A DNA stretch of 33,336 nucleotides from Halothiobacillus sp. Its GTDB lineage: Bacteria > Pseudomonadota > Gammaproteobacteria > Halothiobacillales > Halothiobacillaceae. The position numbers and the translations under genes were made by a program. Of this stretch, positions 1 to 6,981 are shown piece by piece. The notes beneath the pieces were generated by a model that searched no databases, was not told the origin of the DNA, and saw only the letters and a list, made by a program, of their open reading frames with translations. The stretch covers positions 1-33,336 of the forward strand of contig NZ_JAQTTX010000031.1 of NCBI RefSeq assembly GCF_028710545.1, in the 5' to 3' direction. The number at the start of each line of letters is the position of its first letter. Positions within the stretch are counted from its first letter, which is position 1.

Positions 1-262
1 TGGTCGGCAAATAGGTCGGTCTTAATGGCGCTGCGTCGTTTCATTGGAAGCAAAAGAGATGGTGGTCAGATGAATCGAATTTTACCGGATGCTGTGGGGA
101 ATGGATGGGGTTTTTCGAGGTGCCCAGTGATCTGTGTTCCAGGAGAAAGATGTGGCGTCCGTGCCCGGTGGTGGTGGAATCATTCTCGCCCGGATGGCAA
201 ATGGATGAGCCCAATTAGAAGTAGTGAATAGATAACAAGTCCAAACCCGTTGAGGAGTTCCC
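1..262. other. Leading stretch without a supported gene
   Basis: I see no convincing coding region here. The short open frames on both strands have no family resemblance and no good ribosome binding site. The right end must hold the promoter of the following gene, because a clear Shine-Dalgarno sequence (GAGGAG) sits five bases before its ATG. A gene ending or starting outside the window cannot be excluded. Confidence 0.4.
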
Positions 263-772
263 ATGAAATCATCTTTGTATAAGCAACTGTCCGCTGTTGG
301 TTTGAGTCTGGCGTTGGGGGTGTTCTCATCGACCAGTGTGGCCGCCGATGAACCACCGGCGATCAACATCAAGCGTTTGTCGATGGAGATGGCTTTGAAA
401 GCTGCCGAGGGCGCCATTCATGAGTGTCGCGCCAAGGGTATACAGATCGGTGTGACGGTCATGGATCGCAGCGGCAACCCACAGGTCGTCTTGCGGGATG
501 TGCTGGCACCCGATCTCACTCTGACGATCTCTCGTATGAAAGCGTATACAGCAGTTTCCTTCACTTCTGCCACTTCGGCCCTGGGTGATCGTGGCGATGG
601 TGCCCTTGGGCGTGTGCCCGGTCTGTTCTTCGGCGCGGGTGGTGTCCCGATCGAGGCCGGTGGTCAGGTTTACGGGTCCATCGGGGTATCCGGTGCACCT
701 TCCGGTAAAACAGATGAAGAATGCGCACGGGCTGGTGCCAAAGTAGTTGAGTCTGAGCTTGAATTGATGTAA
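263..772 (+). CDS. Exported GlcG/HbpS (DUF336) family heme-binding-like protein
   Basis: The 169-residue product starts with a typical Sec signal peptide: a basic N-terminus, a hydrophobic stretch around residues 8-24, then a small-residue cleavage region near VAADE. The mature part is one GlcG/HbpS (PF03928) domain: a helical start (MALKAAEGAIHECRAKG), the strand GVTVMDRSGNPQVVLRD, and the glycine-rich end GGVPIEAGGQVYGSIGVSG that typifies the family. Family members include extracellular heme-binding HbpS and GlcG of the glycolate locus, whose function is unclear; export suggests a periplasmic role here. A GAGGAG ribosome site lies five bases before the ATG. The gene stands alone before a tRNA operon, so context does not help. 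Substrate or ligand is not deducible. Confidence 0.85.
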   Translation: MKSSLYKQLSAVGLSLALGVFSSTSVAADEPPAINIKRLSMEMALKAAEGAIHECRAKGIQIGVTVMDRSGNPQVVLRDVLAPDLTLTISRMKAYTAVSFTSATSALGDRGDGALGRVPGLFFGAGGVPIEAGGQVYGSIGVSGAPSGKTDEECARAGAKVVESELELM

Positions 773-818
773 GCCGCGACAGAATGGGGCCTGGGGATAA
801 AAAAGATGATTTTTGGTC

Positions 819-847
819 TTGACGACACCCCCCTTCATCTTTAATAT
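819..847 (+). promoter_or_regulatory. Sigma-70 promoter of the tRNA operon
   Basis: The -35 box TTGACG (819-824) and -10 box TAATAT (842-847) are separated by exactly 17 bases. The -10 is followed by a GC-rich discriminator (GCCGCTCC), which is typical of stringently controlled stable-RNA promoters. The first tRNA begins 25 bases after the -10 box. Confidence 0.75.
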
Positions 848-871
848 GCCGCTCCACGTTGCAAGACGTTT

Positions 872-947
872 TCCCTGATAGCTCAGTTGGTAGAGCAAAT
901 GACTGTTAATCATTGGGTCGCAGGTTCGAGTCCTGCTCAGGGAGCCA
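872..947 (+). tRNA. tRNA-Asn (GTT)
   Basis: A 76-nt cloverleaf with acceptor stem TCCCTGA/TCAGGGA, D-arm with AGCTCAGTTGGTAGAG, anticodon GTT at 905-907, T-arm with GGTTCGAGTCC, and an encoded 3' CCA. It is the first gene of a four-tRNA operon. Confidence 0.97.
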
Positions 948-948
948 A

Positions 949-1025
949 GCGCCCGTAGCTCAGTTGGATAGAGTATCTGGCTACGAACCAGAGGGTCGGA
1001 GGTTCGAATCCTTCCGGGCGCACCA
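949..1025 (+). tRNA. tRNA-Arg (ACG)
   Basis: A 77-nt cloverleaf with acceptor stem GCGCCCG/CGGGCGC, anticodon ACG at 983-985 (A34 normally becomes inosine through TadA, so it reads CGN codons), T-arm GGTTCGAATCC, and an encoded CCA. Only one base separates it from tRNA-Asn, so they must be processed from one precursor. Confidence 0.97.
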
Positions 1026-1026
1026 T

Positions 1027-1102
1027 GTCCCCATCGTCTAGAGGCCTAGGACATCGCCCTTTCACGGCGGTAACCGGGGTTCGAATCCCCGTGGGGACGC
1101 CA
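1027..1102 (+). tRNA. tRNA-Glu (TTC), copy 1
   Basis: A 76-nt cloverleaf with acceptor stem GTCCCCA/TGGGGAC, anticodon TTC at 1061-1063, T-arm GGGTTCGAATCCCC, and an encoded CCA. It is identical to the copy at 1157-1232. Confidence 0.97.
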
Positions 1103-1108
1103 ATTCCT

Positions 1109-1141
1109 GCTTTTCGTTTCATGCCTCACGAAACGAAAGGC
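1109..1141 (+). other. 12-bp hairpin in the spacer between the two tRNA-Glu genes
   Basis: The arms GCTTTTCGTTTC (1109-1120) and GAAACGAAAGGC (1130-1141) pair over 12 bp with one G-U pair and a 9-base loop. An interrupted T-rich stretch follows. It could be a processing signal or a leaky terminator that lowers expression of the second tRNA-Glu. The pairing is visible; the role is inference. Confidence 0.6.
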
Positions 1142-1156
1142 TATTTTCCTGTTTTT

Positions 1157-1232
1157 GTCCCCATCGTCTAGAGGCCTAGGACATCGCCCTTTCACGGCGG
1201 TAACCGGGGTTCGAATCCCCGTGGGGACGCCA
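1157..1232 (+). tRNA. tRNA-Glu (TTC), copy 2
   Basis: Identical over all 76 nt to the copy at 1027-1102, with anticodon TTC at 1191-1193. The identity stops at the tRNA ends, since the flanks differ. This points to gene duplication with continuing homogenisation. It is the last gene of the tRNA operon. Confidence 0.97.
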
Positions 1233-1249
1233 CATTATCAGAATATTTG

Positions 1250-1279
1250 AACACTATCTTTTCGGATGGTGTTTTCTTT
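1250..1279 (+). terminator. Intrinsic terminator of the tRNA operon
   Basis: The arms AACACTATC and GATGGTGTT form a 9-bp stem (one G-U pair) with the loop TTTTCG, followed by TTTTCTTT. It starts 18 bases after the last tRNA. It lies just beyond the 3' end of the convergent diguanylate cyclase gene. Confidence 0.8.
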
Positions 1280-1288
1280 GTATCGCCG

Positions 1289-2602
1289 TTATTGCAACAG
1301 CTCATATGAGTTGGATTCGACGCGATTTCTGCCCAGGCGCTTCGCCCGGTAGACGGCTTTATCCGCTGCGGCGATCAACTCGATCAACTGGGTTGCCTCT
1401 TCCGGGTAGTGCGCGATGCCAATACTCACGGTGACACACTCGCCTTCAATACCAGGCGGCCATTCCCGGTTCACAAATGCTTGCCGGATCTTCTCGGCCC
1501 TTTCTCTGGCTTCTGCCAGAGAGGTTCCCGGCAAGGCAACAAGGAACTCTTCTCCACCCCATCGAAAAGCCACCGCATTCTCGGGGAGGGATTTTAGAAT
1601 GAGCGAACCTGCGATGCGAAGCACCTCATCACCTTCGAGATGCCCATACAGGTCATTGATTCGTTTGAAAAAGTCCAAATCAATCACCAGCAAGGACAAT
1701 TCGACTCTGGTATTGGATTGCTGCTTTACTGTTTTATTGAATGTCTCGAGCAAGAGCTCCATGCCACGGCGACGATTGAAGAGTCCGGTCAACGAATCTC
1801 TTGTCGCTTCCTTTTGCAATGTAACTTCGATCGTCTTGTAATCAGTTACATCGTTGATAAAACCGACGACGCGCGCCGGTTCGCCATTGGAGAGATAGTC
1901 GGTGACGACCCCGTGATCTTCCACCCACAAGTAGAAACCATTTCTGTTGCGCAATCGGTAGGTGGCGAGAAACTGGCTCCGGCGGCCTGACAGATGTTCA
2001 TCGAGTGCACTGAGAACGATGGGAAGATCATCGGGATGTACGTTGTCCTTCCAGGTGGAAAGCACGGGTTCCATCTCGTCCGGGCCATAGCCGAGAAAGC
2101 GTTTGAGATTAGGGCTGAAATAAAGGGAACCGTCCGATACACGCCAATCCCATACGCCATCGGCCAAGTCGTACAGCACAGACCAATCCTGCTCGCTCTG
2201 ACTGCTGCACTGCCGTTTGGTGATATCTCGCGCCACCGATACAAACCATTCCCGCCCCTGATAGACAACTGCTTGTGTGTTGACCTCTACCGGAAGCGAC
2301 GAGCCGTCTGCTCGTCTATGGTGGCCATGAAAACGATAGACACGGTTTTGTCTTATGACATCGGCGATTTCAGTCCATGCCGGTAAACCGCGCACATCCG
2401 TCTGGAGCGACAAAACGGAGTGATTCAGCACTTGTTCCCGAGTTAGATAGAGGTCCTCGTAGGCATGCCGGTTGCAATCCAGAATATTAGAAGTGATGGG
2501 ATCAATGAGATATACCGCATCAGGGATGGCATCGAACAATGCGCGCTCCAGTGCGGGCGGCCCTTCAGAGTGAGCATTGATGTCAGGGCGTTCTGAAGAC
2601 AT
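1289..2602 (-). CDS. PAS-PAS-GGDEF diguanylate cyclase
   Basis: This cytoplasmic signalling protein (437 residues from the ATG at 2602) makes cyclic-di-GMP from two GTP. The first PAS domain covers about residues 20-125 and ends in an SVARDITKRQ linker. The second PAS with its PAC segment covers about 130-255 (SPNLKRFLGY, HPDDLP, GFINDVTDYK). The GGDEF domain, about 265-435, starts at RDSLTGLFNRR and has the active-site motif RWGGEEF near residues 347-353. The allosteric I-site (RxxD, five residues before the motif) is absent: the sequence there is LPENAVAF. So product inhibition through that site is unlikely. There are no membrane segments. A TTG six codons upstream (2620) is possible but has no ribosome site. 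The ligand of the PAS domains is unknown. Confidence 0.9.
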   Translation of the reverse strand: MSSERPDINAHSEGPPALERALFDAIPDAVYLIDPITSNILDCNRHAYEDLYLTREQVLNHSVLSLQTDVRGLPAWTEIADVIRQNRVYRFHGHHRRADGSSLPVEVNTQAVVYQGREWFVSVARDITKRQCSSQSEQDWSVLYDLADGVWDWRVSDGSLYFSPNLKRFLGYGPDEMEPVLSTWKDNVHPDDLPIVLSALDEHLSGRRSQFLATYRLRNRNGFYLWVEDHGVVTDYLSNGEPARVVGFINDVTDYKTIEVTLQKEATRDSLTGLFNRRRGMELLLETFNKTVKQQSNTRVELSLLVIDLDFFKRINDLYGHLEGDEVLRIAGSLILKSLPENAVAFRWGGEEFLVALPGTSLAEARERAEKIRQAFVNREWPPGIEGECVTVSIGIAHYPEEATQLIELIAAADKAVYRAKRLGRNRVESNSYELLQ

Positions 2603-2640
2603 GAAATGTTCCGTTTTCAAATAAAAAGACCATGAACATG

Positions 2641-2662
2641 TTACACCTTACATGGTGTAAGG
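2641..2662. promoter_or_regulatory. Inverted repeat upstream of the diguanylate cyclase gene
   Basis: Two overlapping dyads are present: TTACACC/GGTGTAA (2641-2660) and CCTTACA/TGTAAGG (2646-2662, 3-base centre). They lie about 40-60 bases upstream of the diguanylate cyclase ATG, a suitable place for an operator. No regulator can be named. Confidence 0.4.
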
Positions 2663-2693
2663 TTGAAAGCAGAATTATTAAATGATCTTTAAT

Positions 2694-2845
2694 GGAAGCT
2701 CTGAATAATTCCATCCTGGAATTCTTAAGAGCACGCAAAGCAAAAGATGCGACTTTTGCTTTGCTTCATTTTCAATCACATATGTGATTGAAAATGGCGG
2801 CACGTCCTTGTGCCGCGCGGAACCTCTGAATTATTCAGAGGTTCC
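2694..2845. mobile_element. Non-autonomous MITE-like element of five hairpins (copy 1)
   Basis: The 152-bp block has terminal inverted repeats, GGAAGCTCTGAATAATTC at the left and GGAACCTCTGAATAATTC read inward from the right (17 of 18 match). Inside are five consecutive dyads: A 2698-2732; B 2735-2764 (12-bp perfect stem); C 2767-2796 (perfect 30-base palindrome); D 2797-2816 (7-bp stem); E 2819-2845 (13-bp stem, 1-base loop). There is no coding capacity. The right end abuts the petC stop codon and is followed by TTAT; the left end is preceded by TAAT. A second element of the same plan is at 21067-21228. The structure is seen; mobility is inferred. Confidence 0.65.
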
Positions 2846-3604
2846 TTATGATTGAGGCTTTTTGATGTCACGCCAGTATTCCTTTTTAAGGAAGAACATG
2901 AGTATCGTGAAGATTAGAATGAATCCCAATACATACGGGCCATAAGCCATTCGCTGCATTTTGGCCGGTTCAGACATGTACACCATGTAAGCGACAAGAT
3001 CCCTGACCATGCTGTTAAATTCTTCAGGCGGCATACTTCCGGGAATGACTGGTGGCTTGAGTCCGGACAGCCGCTTTTCTGTTGAACCATCGGGCATCTT
3101 CACATCAGTGTAGACCGGTTGCTGAACGCCCTGCTCTGCTGCGAACACATCGGGCATATTGACATCAGGAAACACCGCGTTATTGACGCCCCAGCGTTTG
3201 GTCGGGTCAGCGTAGAAAGAAGTGAGATAGGTATACAGCCAATCTGAGCCTCGAACGCGAGCGATCAGCGACAGATCGGGTGGCTCGACGCCGAATACCT
3301 GAACGGCATAGTCTGCAGGCATGAAGCTCACCATTTCATCGCCCAACTTCAGCTTGGGCGGCAACAGCGCCTTGGCCTGGTCATCGGAAAGGTGAAGGTC
3401 AGAGGCAACTCGGCCATAGCGCATGTATTTTGCTGTGTGGCAGGTTGCACATTGCGCCTGGAATGTTAACGCGCCTCGATACAGGGCCGCCTTGTCGGAT
3501 AGATCGACCGATACGTGCTTGAGGGGAATGGCATACCCCTCCGAGGCCTGGGCTGCGACGACCAGCGTCATGCTGGCGATGATGGTAAAGATAGCCCGAA
3601 TCAT
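2846..3604 (-). CDS. petC: Cytochrome c1 of the bc1 complex
   Basis: The 252-residue subunit carries electrons from the Rieske protein to soluble cytochrome c on the periplasmic side of the membrane. A signal peptide occupies about residues 1-20. The heme c site CATCH is at residues 52-56. A region with NMPDVF should supply the methionine ligand. The C-terminal anchor (YVLGFILIFTILMFFL) is followed by the positive, cytoplasmic end KKEYWRD. The start overlaps the petB stop by four bases, so translation is coupled. The stop codon lies exactly at the edge of the hairpin element at 2694-2845. Confidence 0.96.
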   Translation of the reverse strand: MIRAIFTIIASMTLVVAAQASEGYAIPLKHVSVDLSDKAALYRGALTFQAQCATCHTAKYMRYGRVASDLHLSDDQAKALLPPKLKLGDEMVSFMPADYAVQVFGVEPPDLSLIARVRGSDWLYTYLTSFYADPTKRWGVNNAVFPDVNMPDVFAAEQGVQQPVYTDVKMPDGSTEKRLSGLKPPVIPGSMPPEEFNSMVRDLVAYMVYMSEPAKMQRMAYGPYVLGFILIFTILMFFLKKEYWRDIKKPQS

Positions 3605-4812
3605 TTCACGCGCTCCGGTACAGGTTTGGTCGTTTCAAATTTGCTCACCAGGAATAAGGCGACAAAGAACCCAAAATAGATGAAAGCGAAAATTCGGGAG
3701 AACAGCGTGTTCCAGTAGGTCACTGGCTGGGTGCCGAGGTACCCCAGCCCCAGAAATGCGACGAGAAACGAAAACAGGAGCACTTTAAATGCCATCGAGC
3801 GGTAGCGGATTGATTTGACCGCGTTTCTATCGAGCCAAGGCAGGAAAAACAGAATCAGGATGGCCGAACCCATAGCCACAACACCAAGGAATTTGTCCGG
3901 GATCGCCCGCAAAATCGCGTAGTGCGGGGCGAAATACCAAACCGGCGCGATATGTTCCGGGGTTTTCAGCGGGTCGGCAGGAATGAAGTTGGGCGCTTCA
4001 AGAAACTTCCCACCGCCATCCGGCCAGTAGAAAATCACGGCGGCGAACAGGAACAGGAACACGCCCAGACCGAACAGATCCTTGACCGTGTAATAAGGAT
4101 GGAACGGGATGCCGTCCAGGGGTTTTCCGTGCTCATCCTTATTGGTTTTGATTTCCACGCCGTCGGGGTTATTCGATCCCACTTCATGCAACGCCATGAT
4201 GTGACCACCGATCAAAAACAGCAGGACGAGTGGCAGCGCGATGACATGCAAGGCAAAGAAGCGATTGAGCGTGACATCGGAAACAACGTAATCGCCACGA
4301 ATCCAGAGGGCGAGATCCGGCCCGATGTACGGAATGGAGCCAAACAGGGAGATGATGACCTGTGCACCCCAGAAAGACATCTGGCCCCAGGGAAGCAGAT
4401 AGCCCATGAAGGCTTCGGCCATCAGGGTCAGCAGGATCAAAACACCGAAGATCCAGATCAGTTCGCGGGGTTTCTTGTATGAGCCGTACATCAATCCGCG
4501 GAACATGTGCAGATAAACCGCGATGAAGAAGAACGAAGCCCCGGTGGAATGCATGTAACGAATCAGCCAACCCCAGTTGACGTCGCGCATGATGTATTCA
4601 ACGGAGATGAACGCTTCGGCCGCTGATGGCTTGTAGTTCATCGCGAGCCAGATGCCGGTGACGATCTGGATGGCGAAAACAGCCAGCAGGATTGAGCCGA
4701 AGTAGTACCAGAAATTGAAATTTTTGGGGACGTAGTATTTTGCGAGGTGCGCGTTCCAGAAATGGGATACGGGCAGTCGATCATCGATCCATTTGCCTAA
4801 CTTTTGAATCAT
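3601..4812 (-). CDS. petB: Cytochrome b of the bc1 complex
   Basis: The 403-residue integral membrane subunit carries the two b hemes and both quinone sites. About eight hydrophobic helices are visible. Heme-ligand histidines occur in the motifs WLIRYMHSTGASFFF and VYLHMFRG and in FFALHVIALPLVLLFLIGGHIMALHE. The Qo-site motif, PEWY in mitochondria and alphaproteobacteria, is PVWY here (APVWYFAPHYAILRA), a variant known from beta- and gammaproteobacteria. The gene sits between petA and petC with four-base overlaps on both sides, so the three are one translationally coupled operon. The C-terminal helix (about residues 365-390) completes the eight-helix form. Confidence 0.97.
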   Translation of the reverse strand: MIQKLGKWIDDRLPVSHFWNAHLAKYYVPKNFNFWYYFGSILLAVFAIQIVTGIWLAMNYKPSAAEAFISVEYIMRDVNWGWLIRYMHSTGASFFFIAVYLHMFRGLMYGSYKKPRELIWIFGVLILLTLMAEAFMGYLLPWGQMSFWGAQVIISLFGSIPYIGPDLALWIRGDYVVSDVTLNRFFALHVIALPLVLLFLIGGHIMALHEVGSNNPDGVEIKTNKDEHGKPLDGIPFHPYYTVKDLFGLGVFLFLFAAVIFYWPDGGGKFLEAPNFIPADPLKTPEHIAPVWYFAPHYAILRAIPDKFLGVVAMGSAILILFFLPWLDRNAVKSIRYRSMAFKVLLFSFLVAFLGLGYLGTQPVTYWNTLFSRIFAFIYFGFFVALFLVSKFETTKPVPERVK

Positions 4813-5405
4813 GCTTTCTTCTCCGCAACACCAATCCGGACGATGTCATCTGTCGCAAAAATATAGTCAGGTACGAGCAGGTTCAGCGGCGCGGGCATGC
4901 TCTTGTAGACTCGACCGGCTAGGTCGTATTTGGAGCCGTGGCATGGACAGAAAAAGCCCCCTTTCCAGTCGGGGCCTAAATCTTTCGGTGCGACTTCCGG
5001 GCGATAGGTTGGCGCGCAGCCCAGATGGGTGCAGATGCCGACGACAACGAAGATATTTTTCTTGCGCGACCGGTAGAAGTTATCCGCAAATTTCGGTTGT
5101 TGGGTGGCTACCGCACTGTCGGGATCAAGCAGTTGGCTGTCGAGCGACGGCAACGCTTCAATCATTTTGTCGGTACGGTGCACCACATAGATGGGTTGTC
5201 CGCGCCAGGCGACGGTCACCATTTGTCCTTCGGCCAGCTTGCCAATATTCACATCGACCGGCGCCCCTGCGGCTTCGGCACGCGCGCTGGGTTCGAATGA
5301 AGAGAGAAAAGGAACTGTCGCGAAGCCGGCACCGACTGCGCCAACGGCGACGGCAGACCCCGTTAAAAAACGACGCCGACCCGAATTGATAGGAACATCA
5401 GCCAT
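4809..5405 (-). CDS. petA: Rieske iron-sulfur protein of the bc1 complex
   Basis: The 198-residue subunit holds the [2Fe-2S] cluster that takes the first electron from quinol. The N-terminus has the twin-arginine motif SGRRRFLTGSA followed by a hydrophobic segment that stays as the membrane anchor. The cluster-binding boxes CTHLGC and CPCHGS are both intact, about 28 residues apart, and carry the two cysteines and two histidines needed plus the disulfide cysteines. It is the first gene of petABC. A GGAG ribosome site lies about ten bases before the ATG, and the petB start overlaps its end by four bases. Confidence 0.97.
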   Translation of the reverse strand: MADVPINSGRRRFLTGSAVAVGAVGAGFATVPFLSSFEPSARAEAAGAPVDVNIGKLAEGQMVTVAWRGQPIYVVHRTDKMIEALPSLDSQLLDPDSAVATQQPKFADNFYRSRKKNIFVVVGICTHLGCAPTYRPEVAPKDLGPDWKGGFFCPCHGSKYDLAGRVYKSMPAPLNLLVPDYIFATDDIVRIGVAEKKA

Positions 5406-5702
5406 TAATTACTCGCTCCAACCTTGTTTCATTTTAAAGCCAACTTTTTTCATTATTTGGGGGTTCTGCACGATCCAGAGCTTACCCGCTCTTCTATGGA
5501 AGGTTTCACCCAATCGGTGACCATAAATCCATGGCTGTTTGAGCCTATTGTTTCACCCGAGTTTCAGGCGCAAACCTTGGGAGTTTTATCGCTTGGCGTG
5601 TTGACGTCAAACAAGTGTCATTAATCGCTTTGCAGATGTGTTTATCACCTTTTATTTCAAAGGCTTACGTAACAGCATCCGGCACCTTCAAAGCCTTCCC
5701 CT
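5406..5702. other. petABC upstream region
   Basis: No gene is supported in these roughly 300 bases. The region separates the Nif3-family gene from petA, both on the minus strand, so it must contain the petABC promoter. It holds one perfect 10-base palindrome (TTGACGTCAA, 5601-5610) and the candidate promoter listed separately. A weak 7-bp stem (AAGGCTT/AAGCCTT) after the Nif3-family gene may be its terminator. Confidence 0.4.
5583..5610 (-). promoter_or_regulatory. Candidate petABC promoter
   Basis: On the minus strand the -35 box TTGACG (5610-5605) and -10 box TAAAAC (5588-5583) are 16 bases apart. The -35 is embedded in the palindrome TTGACGTCAA. This would give a 5' leader of about 170 bases. 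The match is moderate, so treat it as a candidate. Confidence 0.35.
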
Positions 5703-6452
5703 TCATACTGGATTGGGGATATCGACAAAACGGACATCCAGTCCGAAATGCCCGGCCAACTTTAAACCGAGCCGACGAACCCCTTCCCGTTCAGTTGCGT
5801 GGTGACCGGCAGCGAAATAAGTGATGCCCTCCTCCCGTGCAATATGTGTCGTCCGCTCACTGATCTCACCGGAGATGAAAGCATCCAGTCCCATTTGAGC
5901 GGCTTCGACGATTCCATCCTGAGCCCCGCCCGTGCATAGACCAATCCGCTGGAGCACCTTATCCGCTGGGCCAACGATCAACGGTGTTCGGCCAAGTATC
6001 TGCTCAAGGATGTTCCCCAAATCCGGCGCTTCGATTGGCGCCGGTAATTCACCTGCCAGTGACAGTCGCATGGCTCCGAAAGGGATAACGCGTTCAAGAC
6101 CCAGTTGTTCCGAGAGCGCTGCATTGTTACCAAATTCCGGCTGTGCATCCAGTGGAAGATGATAGGCAAGCAAATTAATATCCTGCTTGATCAGGCGGGC
6201 AATCCGTCGATACTTCATTCCGGTTAGTGTTGGGGGTTCGTTTTTCCAGAAGAAGCCATGGTGGACGATGATGGCATCGGCCTGCCAATCGATCGCGGCT
6301 TCGATCAATTCCGCACACGCGGTGACGCCGGTGATGACACGTTGGATCCTGGGTTTTCCCTCTACTTGCAGTCCATTCGGCGCGTAATCATTCCAGGCGG
6401 CCACGTCCAGCAACTGGTCGCAATAATCCAGCAACTCGCTGCGATCAATCAT
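5703..6452 (-). CDS. Nif3-like dinuclear metal centre protein
   Basis: The 249-residue protein belongs to the Nif3/YbgI (GTP cyclohydrolase I type 2 homologue, PF01784) family, known from structures as hexamers with a two-metal site. Family features are the N-terminus DYCDQLLDVAAWNDYAPNGLQVEG, the metal-ligand segment AIIVHHGFFWKNE, the motif LLAYHLPLDAQPEFGNNAALSEQLGL, and a C-terminal ITYFAAGHHATEREGVRRLG. The length fits the short bacterial form (about 250 residues). Its start overlaps the end of the upstream membrane-protein gene by four bases (ATGA), making it the last gene of an accA-tilS-psiE-like cluster. Its cellular function is not settled in the family. Confidence 0.92.
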   Translation of the reverse strand: MIDRSELLDYCDQLLDVAAWNDYAPNGLQVEGKPRIQRVITGVTACAELIEAAIDWQADAIIVHHGFFWKNEPPTLTGMKYRRIARLIKQDINLLAYHLPLDAQPEFGNNAALSEQLGLERVIPFGAMRLSLAGELPAPIEAPDLGNILEQILGRTPLIVGPADKVLQRIGLCTGGAQDGIVEAAQMGLDAFISGEISERTTHIAREEGITYFAAGHHATEREGVRRLGLKLAGHFGLDVRFVDIPNPV

Positions 6453-6970
6453 AGTCTGGTTTCTCCCTGTGCGATGTTCGCGTGGTTATTCTTTTCGGTA
6501 ATGCGCCGATCTTGGTCCTGCATAAGCCATTTTCTGCGGTAGTAATGTGTCACGATGATTAGGACGAAAAACAATGTTGATGTGGCACCCAGAATCAAAA
6601 GCAGTTTCCATTCCGTAGGGTCGGTGGGTAACAGAATCAATTTACGAATCAGAACCACAAAACCGGTTTCGAGCAGCGTGACGGCGTAGTCGAAGGAGTT
6701 CTTCAAAAAAAGTGACTTCACAATCGCCAGAACAATCAGGACATACAGGCCATCGGTCAGCAATTGATTGATGATCGAAAAGGCAAGTGGGCCCTCGGCA
6801 AAGGAAAGAGCACTTAGTTTGATGGCAAAGCTGATCACACAGATGGCCGTGTAGATGATCATCAGCAAAACAAACGCTTGGCGCAGCGTCGTCAGCGCGA
6901 CATTGAGCCAGTGATCCAGTTTTGACTGAATCATCTGTAACCGGTTTTTTTCAGTGTGTGGACGATTCAA
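6449..6970 (-). CDS. PsiE-like four-helix membrane protein
   Basis: A small inner-membrane protein with four hydrophobic helices and the look of the phosphate-starvation-inducible PsiE family (PF06146): FVLLMIIYTAICVISFAIKL, then LTDGLYVLIVLAIVKSLFL, then ETGFVVLIRKLILLPTDP, then LLLILGATSTLFFVLIIVTHYYRRKW. The start is uncertain. I chose TTG at 6970 (173 residues) because AAGGGA lies seven bases before it and it avoids overlap with tilS. The first in-frame ATG is at 6934 and has no clear ribosome site; a longer frame reaching 7063 would overlap tilS. Function is unknown; family assignment is by pattern only. Confidence 0.72.
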   Translation of the reverse strand: MNRPHTEKNRLQMIQSKLDHWLNVALTTLRQAFVLLMIIYTAICVISFAIKLSALSFAEGPLAFSIINQLLTDGLYVLIVLAIVKSLFLKNSFDYAVTLLETGFVVLIRKLILLPTDPTEWKLLLILGATSTLFFVLIIVTHYYRRKWLMQDQDRRITEKNNHANIAQGETRL

Positions 6971-6981
6971 GATATTTCCCT

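Noticed and set aside
82-417. Minus-strand frame over the start of the GlcG/HbpS-family gene
   Set aside because: It has no recognisable domain and is antisense to a convincing signal peptide and domain on the plus strand.
4230-4700. Cytochrome b Qo motif PVWY instead of PEWY as a possible defect
   Set aside because: This replacement is a known lineage feature of beta- and gammaproteobacterial cytochrome b, so it is not a sign of lost function.
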